Assembly (NCBI GenBank): GCA_032164245.1
Contig: JAVMKO010000162.1
Span: 434,001-498,000, forward strand
From: Sternotherus odoratus
Lineage: Eukaryota; Chordata; Testudines; Kinosternidae
Direction: 5' to 3'
DNA: 64,000 nucleotides
The first letter of the stretch is position 1; each line of letters starts with the position of its first letter. Below, in pieces: positions 55,001-64,000 of the stretch. The notes beneath the pieces were generated by a model, which was given only the letters and a program-made list of their open reading frames with translations, did no database searches and was not told where the DNA came from. The position numbers and the translations under genes are program-made.

Positions 55001-56480
55001 AGAAATGGAACTATGAATGGAGGAACTTGCACATTAATTGCACATATTATGCTTGAGTTTAATTTGTGGTATTGGCCCCTCACTTATTGAGGATCAGACC
55101 TCTTGTGCTGAGCTGTGTTTCCTGCCCGGTACTTGGGGTTATGAGTCTATTTCCAAATCTTCTGGCCTTTCTTCCCAAATTATGCTCGAAGCACAGTTGA
55201 AAGAGCTGGATAAAAAAATTGACAGGGACATCAGTTGAAATGTGGCTTAGCAAAACAACCTGCAGTGGAAGAGTCTGTTTCTGTGACTGATACCTTGCAT
55301 CTCAGTTTGTCAGTGCTATGACTCTTGAGTTTTTATCTGTTTATAGAGGTAGACATAAAACAGCCTGAGGACTCTCAATCTGAGAGAGCCCAAGGTGGAG
55401 AGACTTATTTAGAGGAATGATTGACCATCTAGTGAACTAAAATGGCTTTCCTGAGAGTAGAAAACAAGATTTCCCAATAAGGTGAACAAAACTGATGAAA
55501 GAAGCTATTTGAATTGTGGGAAGAAGTTCTCTGTGCATGTGTGTATAGCTCTATCTCTAGAAATATAGCTGTACGACATAGGTGTATGTAAATTACTTCA
55601 TAGGAAAGTTCTCAATGCATCCTCATAAATGGCAGGTGTTGAGAGCTTGCCTTTCGCATTATGTCATGAACTGGTACAATACAAAATCTAATTGTAAAGC
55701 AGTGTCTGAGTTAAGTCTCTGACCTACTGTCGCTTAAACACATTTAGTAAATGCAGCACATCCTCCAAAGGAATACAGATGTACTTTTTCATTGGAGAAT
55801 GAGAAATCACAATTACAGTGGGATCCATGGACCCTAGTCAATGTGAATGGTAAAATAGGGACCAGACTTTCCGATTTCTGGTTGTATTCTATGCATTTAA
55901 ACATATGTTTTTGAATGCGCAAGGTTTTCCTAGGACAGGGTGTTCCCAGGGTTTTTGTTTTTTGCTTATAGCATGAACTGCATCTTAATAGAAGGATTAT
56001 CGCATGGATATCTCCTCTCCAATTTTCTGTTGTATAGATTACCCCCTCTCCCACAAATAATAATGTAAAATCCCCATGGTAACTACAGCAATTGTGTACC
56101 TAGGAGAGTTAATATTAAGGAATTATGTAATGTTTACTTTTAGCTGTCTAATGCAGTTTAACAGGCGGAGGAGGAGCCCTCACTATGTGACTAAGCAGCT
56201 CTCTGTGGCCCACTCCCTGGTCCACAGTTTGGAAACCACTGTCTTGGGGCAGCTAAATATGAAATTTGGAACTTGAGAGCATGGTCTGACCATGAAGCAG
56301 ATTAGTTCAGTTTTCCACACTTACAAACCACTGTTTAATGTCTAAGCTGGCTTGTGTGCCAAAACCTCTCTATTTGATAAAAGATGCATTTGGTCCCAAA
56401 AGACTTTCATGAAGGTTCTGGCTTGGTGACCATCAGAACAATCCTGTCTGGACACTGCATGTCACCATTGCATAAAAGAA
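49060..56480. other. 7.4-kb region without a recognised gene
   Basis: AT-balanced, low-repeat DNA that looks intronic or intergenic. It contains a TG-rich stretch (50130-50290), a TCTC microsatellite (51770-51795), and a hAT-type terminus ccacagtttggaaaccactg (56223-56242). None of the open frames here has homology, splice signals or length that would support a gene. Confidence 0.45.
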
Positions 56481-56489
56481 CATTTAATA

Positions 56490-56660
56490 CATTCAGAGAT
56501 TCCAAGGCCAGAAAGGACCCTTTGTAATCATCTGATCTGGCCTCCTGTATAACACAGGCCACAGAATTTCCCAAAATAATTCCTTCTTATATTCCTAGTG
56601 TGTTCTGAGTTGCATTTAAACATCCATATTGCCATCTCTGGAAATTGGGCTCCCTATTTT
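56490..56660 (+). mobile_element. CR1/SINE-type 3' tail
   Basis: agattccaaggccagaaagg, then atctgatctggcctcctgta and taacacaggcc, match from memory a very common turtle repeat related to CR1 3' ends. Confidence 0.6.
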
Positions 56661-57649
56661 TAAGGTAAATAATACAAATAGAAATGGATTTGTTAGTTTT
56701 AAAAATGAAATTTAGTGCTGTTGAAAAATGCCAGTTGGTAGTGGAAGTCCTCTGTCTTCAGAACAGGTACAGCCTGGGCAATGACAATTCAAGTTCCCAC
56801 ACCCACTGCCCATGACAGTGTACTTCAACCTTAACTCAGAGGAACAACCTGTAGGAGTGAGCCCCGTAGGAGCTCAGTGTCCATGGCCCTTTACGTTGTT
56901 AACCTGCACCTCTTCTTAAACTGCTTCCTAGAGTGTCTGTTATGATGTTAGCTTTTTTGATGTGCACATTTACCTATTGGAAGGTGGGCTGAGACCCTTC
57001 CACCCCAACCCACCCCCCAAAAACCTCAACAAGAAACCTTCCATTTCTGTAGGCACATAGCCATCAAATAGTAGTGAATTTCAGTCACTGCCTTCAGCCA
57101 TTCCACAAGCTGGCGAGTTAACCAGTTTCCTGATTTGGGGCCAGACTATAAGTAGTGGAGTCTAAAAATGCTATAGCTCAACCCCAAAGCTTATAAGCCA
57201 ATCTAGTTCCCCTCTGAATACAGGCATTAATAGTTTACATTTTTCTGTCTGTTTTGTAAATAAACTGTACCCACAGTCTGCCCTTGTTCTCGGGCTACAC
57301 AAAATTCTGGATCTTCTGTTTCCAAACATTTTAATTTTCCATAACTTGCATCTGAAGACGCAAGCGACGGAGAGAAACAAACTGTACTTTGTATTTATAG
57401 TCTCTGTGCTGGCTGATCTCTTGTTGTCAGTCTCACTATGTCTATTCACCCTATGTCTGCTCACCCAGGCAGATAAATATTCACTGTTGGCTCAAGCAGT
57501 ATAGATCCTCTGCTTCTCCAAAATCTTAACTGAGACCCTAACTTGGGCGTGCGTCTGAACTGGCTGCTTCAGAACAGACTAGTATAGTTTGGGGCCATAA
57601 GCATAGTGCCAGGTGACATTACCATCAATGTCTGCAGTGTTGTTGTACC

Positions 57650-57800
57650 TATGGTGGTCCCAGAATATTAGAGAGACAAGGTGAGTGAGGTACTATTTTT
57701 TGTATTGGGCCAACTTCTGTTTGTGAGAGAGACAAGCTTTCAAACTTACACAGAGCTCAGACTTGAAGAAAAGTCAAAAAGGTTCACCACCGTCTCTCTC
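57650..57800 (+). mobile_element. Dispersed repeat (ATTAGAGAGACAAGGTGAGT)
   Basis: ttagagagacaaggtgagtg, then gtattgggccaacttctgtt and gacaagctttcaaact. A fragment of the same family lies near 20130-20200. Class not certain. Confidence 0.55.
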
Positions 57801-58302
57801 TAATTACCATCAATGTAAATTATACAGACGAATGTGAGTGTGCAGGATGGGACTAAAACCATTTTAAAATCCAGAATCTTTGCACCAGCGTAAGTCTCCT
57901 GGTTGTTGTTGCCTCCTTGTTGGCAGCTGAGATTTAAGGACCATGAAGAGACTCTGCACCCCATTGTGCTGAAATGACAACAGGTTGTAGTAGGTATCTT
58001 GGCCTTGCGGAGGGAGAAGTCTAGTTACTCACTGTCAAATGTTGCTATCAGGCCAGAACGAAGGAACTGAGAGTTGGCGTCGGGAGGAGAAATTTGGTTT
58101 GTGAAGTGTGTGTGTGTGTGTTTGTGTTTGCTTTTGGTTTTGTTTTTTTTTCTCCTGCTGACAACAGCCCATCTAAATTAAATTGCCTCTTAGAATTGGT
58201 ATGACAACTTGAACCTTTACATATTTCCTCTGTGTATATATATTTCATGCCTACTGTGTGTTCCATTCTATGCATCCGATGAAGTGGGCTATAGCCTATG
58301 AA

Positions 58303-58402
58303 AACTTATGCTGAAATAAATGTTAGTTTCTAAGGTGCCACAAGTACTCCTGTTCTTTTTACGGATATAGACCAACACGGCTACTACTCTGAAACCTGTT
58401 TT
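58303..58402 (+). mobile_element. Dispersed GGTGCCACAAGTACTCC repeat
   Basis: aaggtgccacaagtactcct and accaacacggctactactc mark the same reptile family as at 27274. Confidence 0.65.
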
Positions 58403-58744
58403 TTATTATGTGACTTGGTAATTTTCTGCCACCAGTCTCCATTAAATGCTGCCTCTAAACAAGCTCCAGGCCTTTCCCTTTCATCAAGGAATGATCAAAA
58501 AAAAGAAAAACAAGACTGTAGGAAGCCATTTCTTCCATTTGTATTTGCAGCTGAATATATGGCAATAGACAACTGGATCAAGCCAGTCTCATGCTGGCTG
58601 AAAGACTGAACCTCACTTTATAGTGACATTAGCCCACGAAAGCTTTATAAAGACTAGAGTCAGCCTGTTTCAGACACTTGCAAGGACATATCCAGGCCCT
58701 AACAGCTTAGAACAGGGTTTCTCAAACTGGGGGTGGCCAGTTAC

Positions 58745-58905
58745 TAAAGTATAAGCTTTCGTGGGCTAATATCCACTTCGTCGGATGCACTCACGAATTA
58801 GCCCACGAAAGCTTTTGCTTCAATACTTGAGTTAGTCTTTTAGGTGCCACAGGACTCTTTGTCACTTCTACAATTCCAGACTAACACAGCTACCTCTCTG
58901 CATGC
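58745..58905 (+). mobile_element. Same dispersed repeat with fold-back
   Basis: AAGCTTTCGTGGGCTAAT (58753-58770) and its inverse ATTAGCCCACGAAAGCTT (58797-58814) bracket a 26-base loop. ggtgccacaggactctttgt and cagactaacacagctacctc follow. The same inverse motif recurs at 58628-58645. Confidence 0.7.
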
Positions 58906-59214
58906 TCACTACCCTGAAGCCGGAGAACTTTGCCTAGCAGTACCTCTAGGGGCAGTGCTTGTGCCCTGTGGTCTTAGCTTCTACCCTGGCTATATAAGGG
59001 TGGCAGCGCCCCAACCCACCTCAGTTCCTTCTCCGCACCCATGGCTAGAGTCAGAGCTATGTGTGGTGTTTCACCTTACCTTTTCAGTGTCAGGTTTTCT
59101 GAGTTTTTCCTCTAGAATAGTAGTTATTAGTCCCTTAGGTTTAGTTTAGTGTTAGTAAATCATTAGAGTAGTTGGTTTCCTTGTGTGTTGTCCTCACCAG
59201 GTTCAAACATGGTC

Positions 59215-59303
59215 CATCTTGTTCCCTTCCTGGCCTTCCATACTATTTTGCAACCCCAATGTGAACCTTGGGCCAAAAAGATTGCCCACATCTGGTCTAA
59301 GTT
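59215..59303 (+). mobile_element. Right end of GGGCAAAC-type hAT MITE
   Basis: caaccccaatgtgaaccttg, then ggccaaaaagattgcccaca, match the right end of the 17154-17970 element. Confidence 0.7.
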
Positions 59304-59317
59304 TACTTAAGTCCTGC

Positions 59318-59385
59318 CACAGAGCAGGGGGCTGGACTGATGACTTCTCAAGGTCCCTTCGAACCCTACATTTCTATGATTCTGG
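59318..59385 (+). mobile_element. Cry-type SINE tail
   Basis: agcagggggctggactgatg and aaggtcccttcgaaccct, ending ttctatgattct, are the usual 3' end of the turtle Cry SINE. Confidence 0.75.
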
Positions 59386-59622
59386 TTTGTCTCATTAGCA
59401 ATTGCAATACTGTTAATAGCTGAAATTCATGGATTTGTAATTAACAATGGTTTAAATGAGAGCAGAAGTGGGTGCTCAGTTCACATGTTGGCCAGGGTGA
59501 AGTGAATGAAATGTGCAAAAATGTTAAAACAACCAACATTGGTCTGCAACTCTGCTGACCAGTAGGAGCTGGGAGTGCTGTGCACTGTGGAAGATCAGGG
59601 TTAGTCCTGGCGGCGGGGAGAG

Positions 59623-60137
59623 GGGAGCAGGAGTGGCGGGGGGGGGGGGGGTTGCAAGGATATTTTGCACCCTAGGCAAAATTTTTACCTTGTGTCCCCA
59701 CCCTCCCCTCTTCCCAGAGCATTGCTTATTGTAAACTTTTAAAATGAAAATTGACTAATGTAATGTAGCATGGGGCAGAGGGTTGGGGTAAGGGCGGGGG
59801 AGGGCTCTGGCTGGGCGTGGAAAGGAGGGGTTTGGGGGGGTGGAGTGGCTCAGGGCTTGGGTAGAGGGTGTGGTGGGGGGGGAGCAGGAGTGGCGGGGGG
59901 GGGGGGGTTGCAAGGATATTTTGCACCCTAGGCAAAATTTTTACCTTGTGTCCCCACCCTCCCCTCTTCCCAGAGCATTGCTTATTGTAAACTTTTAAAA
60001 TGAAAATTGACTAATGTAATGTAGCATGGGGCAGAGGGTTGGGGTAAGGGCGGGGGAGGGCTCTGGCTGGGCGTGGAGAGGAGGGGTTTGGGGGGGTGGA
60101 GTGGCTCAGGGCTTGGGTAGAGGGTGTGGTGGGGGGG
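59623..60137. repeat. 257-bp tandem duplication, near-identical
   Basis: GAGCAGGAGTGGCGG starts the two copies at 59625 and 59882. Apart from a poly-G length difference I see about one or two substitutions, e.g. gcgtggaaagg against gcgtggagagg. Each carries a ttttgcaccctaggcaaaat MITE-type terminus. Confidence 0.95.
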
Positions 60138-60688
60138 AACTCTGGCTGAGGGTGTGGGCTCTGGGGTGGCGCAGGGCTAGGGATGAATTTGGGTGCAAGC
60201 AGGCTGCTCTGGGACTGAGGCCAGAAAAGAAGACTCGCCCCAGCCCTTTCCCTGCTGGCAGCAGCAAGCTCTGGGGAGGGCCCCCCCCTTTCCTGCACCC
60301 CCAGCAGCAGCACACTCACCCTGCCACAGACAGGAGAAGTTGGCGGGCACTAGGACCCTGCGGTGGCAGTTGCTGCAGGGAGGCAGCATGTTGCTGACTG
60401 AGACACAGGGACGCTTTGGCTCCGATCTGCTCCAGGGCCACTCAGGTGTCTGTGGACAGCAAGGAGAGGCTGGGAGACACTTGGGGGAGGCACGGGGGTG
60501 GCCAGAGGGGGGTTGCGGGGCAGCTGGGGGCTCTCTGCTCACAAGACCCATCCCTGCAGCATGCGGCAGCGTGGAGACCTCCTCCCCCTCTGCTTGCCTG
60601 GGGCTGATTTGCAAACTCGTTCAGGAGCTACCCCAGGCAGAAGCAGTAATTGGCGCCCGGCTGCCTCGGTCCCAATATCGGGACACAG

Positions 60689-60764
60689 GGTGTCCCGACC
60701 ATGGGACAAGTCCCCTAAAAACAGGACTGTCCCAATTAATTCGGGACCTCTGGTCACCCTAGTT
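60689..60764 (-). mobile_element. Half-copy of the AGGGTGACC MITE
   Basis: On minus it reads CTAGGGTGACCAGAGGTCCC and then TGGGACAGTCCTG, the same start as the 19213 and 29367 elements. Confidence 0.65.
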
Positions 60765-60839
60765 TTAACTACCTTTGAAAAACACAAAAGTTAATGCGTA
60801 GGTGATCTTAGGCATGTGAACCCCTGCACGGTGAAAATG

Positions 60840-61480
60840 ACTGGTTACTGTTTTTGCATCACTAGGTCTTAAATAAAGTCATTGGTTAAAACAGAGATGA
60901 GAGAAATCCTCATTTGAACTATGTAATGGGGGTCAGAAGACAGGCTCGTTGGAACATAACTCCCAGATACAGCTCAAGATCCAAAGGTGTCAGGACTGTT
61001 ACCCCCGCCCACCCGTATTGGGCAGAAGCCAGAGCTCTGGACGCGAACCGATCCTGATTGGCCACTGGGAGATGTCCAGCTGTCCTTGCTGGGAGGGGGG
61101 AGCATTAGATGCTTGGTGTGTGTGTTCTGTTGATTTGTTGCTAATAAATACACACTCGTTTAAGGATATGACTGCAGAAGGCTCCTTCCTTGGGCAAGAG
61201 CCGTGCAGACCTGTAGCACCCTGAGTACACTAGGAAGGGAAACTGTCCCTGAGCCCAGGGAAGGGTAAAGTTGGGCCCCTTGTCCCTGCGTACCCACAAG
61301 GATGGGGTAGCTGGTGGGAGCTTAAAATAATGCGGTTACATCCTAACTAAAGAAAATGTGTCACCAGAGCTGAGGAGAGAGCAGAAGCTCTGCCTTGGAC
61401 GAGTTGGCGGTGAGAGAGAACTGAAGGCACCGGCAAAACCGCAAGGCAACGCACGGATGCGCAAGTGAACCCCGTGACAC
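60840..61480. other. Unassigned spacer with AATAAA
   Basis: gctaataaatacacactcgt near 61140 resembles a retroelement poly(A) context, but no boundaries are visible. No gene seen. Confidence 0.35.
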
Positions 61481-61483
61481 CAC

Positions 61484-62596
61484 TGTGACGGTGTACCCCA
61501 TAAGACTTTATGGGGGGGGTGCCTGTGAATATATGTATGATGTTATGGGAATATGGTTTTGCTAAAAAGTTATATCTCTGTGAAGCTAATGATCCACTGG
61601 GTCTGTTCATCCTATTTGTATGTATGTGTCTGTGTTGTATTCAGAGTTATGAATATTGACTAGGTGCTTGGTTGGTTGTATGTGGACTTTGGAAAGCAGC
61701 TGAACAGCTCTCTGAGAAAAACTATTCTCAGTTAAGCCCAATTGAGAACCAATCAAGCAAACAATGAACTTTGTAGACGCCCGTCCACACCTGATCTGCC
61801 TGAGGAATGCAGCCTGGCTGGTGGTGAGGGGAGACTGGTTCGGGCCTGCAACTGAGCCATGTGCTCTGAGAGGCCATGTGGACTGCACAGGAAGGAGGAG
61901 GGGCTCTCCACTCACAGGAGGAAGCCTATATAAACCTGGGAGAGACCTCTCCATTTTGTTCTCAGCTGGTTCAAGCAACAGCCCTCCACCCCCCAAGGCT
62001 TCCTGGAAGAAACTGGAACAGAGGACTGTGACTGCAGGGGGGTTGCGAGTGATTGCTGGACCCAGGCTAACAGGGAGTTTAGCCTGAAAAAAGGAATTCA
62101 CAGAGGGTGAGGCTTTTTGCTGTAATAGTGTTAGATTTGTGTGTTCTGTTTATTTTGTTTGGTAATTCACTGTACTCTGTCTGTTACTACTTTGAACCAC
62201 TTCAATCCTATTTCCTGTCTTTATTAAAATCACTTTTTACTTATTAGTTAACCTGGAGTACGTGTTGGTACCTGGGGGGACAAACAGCTGTGCATCTCTC
62301 TCTATCATTGTTATAGAGGGCGAACAATCTATGAGTTTGCCCGGTATAAGCTTTATACGGGGCAAAACAAATTTTATTCAGGGTTTGACCCCATTGGGAG
62401 TTGAGCATCTGAGTGCCAGAGGTAAGAATACCTCCTGCCTGTTTCCAGGAAAGCCCACAGCTGTTAGGAGACGTGGCTCAGACCTGGCAGGGTACTGAGG
62501 TCCTAAGCTGTTGGGGCAGGAAAACTGAGGCAGGAGTAGCCTTGGCACATTGAGTGGCAGCTCCTAAGGGGGTTTCTGTGATCTCAACCCTTCACA
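61484..62596 (+). mobile_element. LTR-like element
   Basis: It starts TGTGACGGTGTACCCC and ends CAACCCTTCACA (TG...CA ends with short inverted TGTGA/TCACA). A TATATAAA lies at 61926-61933 and an ATTAAA at about 62223, the order expected for promoter and poly(A) signal in an LTR. Flanking ACCAC and GTGTG do not match, and no internal genes adjoin it, so the call is moderate. Confidence 0.5.
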
Positions 62597-62599
62597 GTG

Positions 62600-63300
62600 T
62601 GTTTGGATGAAAGTGTGTTGGAAGCCCCATTTGGGATAACAAGGCTGGTGCATGTCATTTTCCACTGAGGAAATGACAGACGTCATATGAGCTTGTGTTG
62701 TTCAGCAGTGTTGTGTAAAGGGCAAGATGCACATTCCTGGGGCAAGTCTGGGAGCAGAGAATTTTCTGGGGTTCTCCTGTGGTGCACTGTAATTCATGAG
62801 TGGCTGACTAGCAGCACTCAATCCTGTGTTTCTGGGAGCGAGTTACAGGCTGGAGACTGTGTGTTAACTGCCCAGGAGTGGCTGTTCTCACAGTAAAGCA
62901 AAGTCAAGGAAACACCAGCCTGGGGAAGTGAGGGAACACGGATCTTCAACAGTCCAGATTGCACTGTGGTTAATGCCCCACACATTCAATTTCAAAGAGT
63001 CTCCTGAAACACTGAGAAAGTAAATCCATGTCCCAGAAATCAGAGACAGAGGACAAGATTCCCAGGCACTGCTTCTTGCTAACAGAGCGGTCCAGAGACA
63101 ATGAGAGAGTCCTGGGGAAGCTGTGATTAGTAAGCATGGGCTGGTGGAGTTCAGTGGAGAAAAGGAACAGGAAGGGCAGGGATATTTTGGAATGCAGGAT
63201 TTCAGCAGTACTAGATGTCAGGATACCACATATTGCAGCCCATTGGAAAACATAATCCCAACTACACATATACAATGATGGGGTCTGCTGTTACCACTCG
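62600..63300. other. Spacer, no gene seen
   Basis: Short frames only; no repeat that I recognise. Confidence 0.4.
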
Positions 63301-63309
63301 AGAGGGATT

Positions 63310-63865
63310 TTGAAGTCACTGTGGATAGTTCGCTGAAAATAGTCAATCAAGCTGCAGAGGCAGTCAAAAAGTGAACAGAATGCTCGGAATCATGAAGAAA
63401 GAGATAGATAATAAGACAGAAAATATCATATTGCCTCTATATAAATCCATTATACACCCACATCTTGAATACTGCCTGCAGATGTGGTCACCCCACCAGA
63501 AAAAAAGATATATTGGAATTGGAAATGGTCTAGAAAGAGGGCCAAAAATGTTGTTAGGTGTATTTAACAGCTTCTGTATGAGAGATTTAAAAGACTGGGA
63601 CTTTTCATCTTGGAAAAGAGATGAAGGGGAGATATGAGAGAGGTTTCAAAACTCATGAGAAGAGTGGAGAAAGTAAATAAGGGAGTGTGATTTACTCTCT
63701 CTCATAACACAAGGACTAAAAATCACCCAATGAAATTAATAGGTAGCAGGTTTAAAACAAACAAAAGGAAGTATTTCTTCACACAACACACCATCAACCT
63801 GTGGAACTCTTTGCCAGAGCATGTTGTGAAGGCCAAGACTATAATTTTTTTTAAATGATAATAAT
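63310..63865 (+). mobile_element. CR1-like LINE 3' end (RT C-terminal remnant)
   Basis: The translation KSIIHPHLEYCLQMWSPHQK is the conserved end of CR1-type reverse transcriptases. It is followed, through stops and shifts, by MRDLKDWDFSSWKRDEG and [19 protein letters not shown]. The reading frame is broken in several places (e.g. TGA after the EGEI segment), so it is a dead copy. Its 3' tail is cut by the SINE at 63866. Confidence 0.8.
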
Positions 63866-64000
63866 TATGGAGATACCTATCTCATAGAACTGAAAGGACC
63901 ATGAAAGGTCATTGAGTCCAGTCCCCTGACTACACTAGCAGGACCAAATACTGTCCCCTGACAGATTTTTTTGTCCCAGATCCCAAAATAGCCCCCTCCT
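63866..64000 (-). mobile_element. Cry-type SINE, cut by window end
   Basis: On minus the end reads TTCAGTTCTATGAGATAGGT, preceded by the ggtcctgctagtgtag and tcaggggactggactcaatg segments. These are the body and tail of the turtle Cry SINE. The tRNA-like head lies beyond the window. Confidence 0.85.

Overview
This window is vertebrate nuclear DNA, most likely from a turtle. The evidence is a tRNA-derived SINE of the Cry type known from hidden-necked turtles (head near 463 on the minus strand, tails near 59318 and 63866), CR1 LINE 3' ends, MIR/CORE-SINE copies, many hAT-type MITEs, and an intron-containing animal gene. There are no bacterial operons, and nearly all long open frames are shadows of GC-rich minisatellites. 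All assignments were made by eye from sequence; none was checked against a database.

Layout. Positions 1-23.3 kb hold a decaying nuclear tRNA cluster. On the plus strand it carries Ser-GCT, Ser-AGA, a Thr-type gene with a CAT anticodon, Val-AAC, Ala-TGC, Met, initiator Met and Lys-TTT. On the minus strand it carries Met, an intron-bearing Ile-TAT and Asn-GTT. Phe and initiator-Met pseudogenes lie among them. The spacers are duplicated pieces of one another, interrupted by hAT MITEs and an LTR. Positions 24.6-26.2 kb (minus) carry two exons of a VWD/TIL-domain protein resembling IgGFc-binding protein. Positions 27.8-29.2 kb are a GC-rich, promoter-like region. From 29.6 to 32.6 kb there are minisatellites.

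The clearest protein gene is TMEM107 (33063-36006, plus), a ciliary transition-zone membrane protein, in five coding exons with a poly(A) signal at 36914. As given, it has a TGA at codon 27, a second diverged and frameshifted version of exon 4, a third intron with U12-type signals, and a 3' UTR made largely of a ~72-bp minisatellite. In human 17p13.1 TMEM107 also lies among tRNA genes, so the neighbourhood looks conserved.

Positions 38.4-48.8 kb hold a possible unassigned last exon (minus), a 66-bp inverted repeat, a three-copy 37-bp octamer/GC-box module, a possible KRAB-ZNF leader exon, a hAT transposon with a perfect 8-bp target duplication, and a second GC-rich promoter-like region followed by a ~48-bp minisatellite of about 21 copies. 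From 49 to 64 kb I see no confident gene: mostly intronic or intergenic DNA with MITEs, a recent 257-bp tandem duplication, an LTR-like element, and a CR1 end overlapped by a Cry SINE at the window edge.
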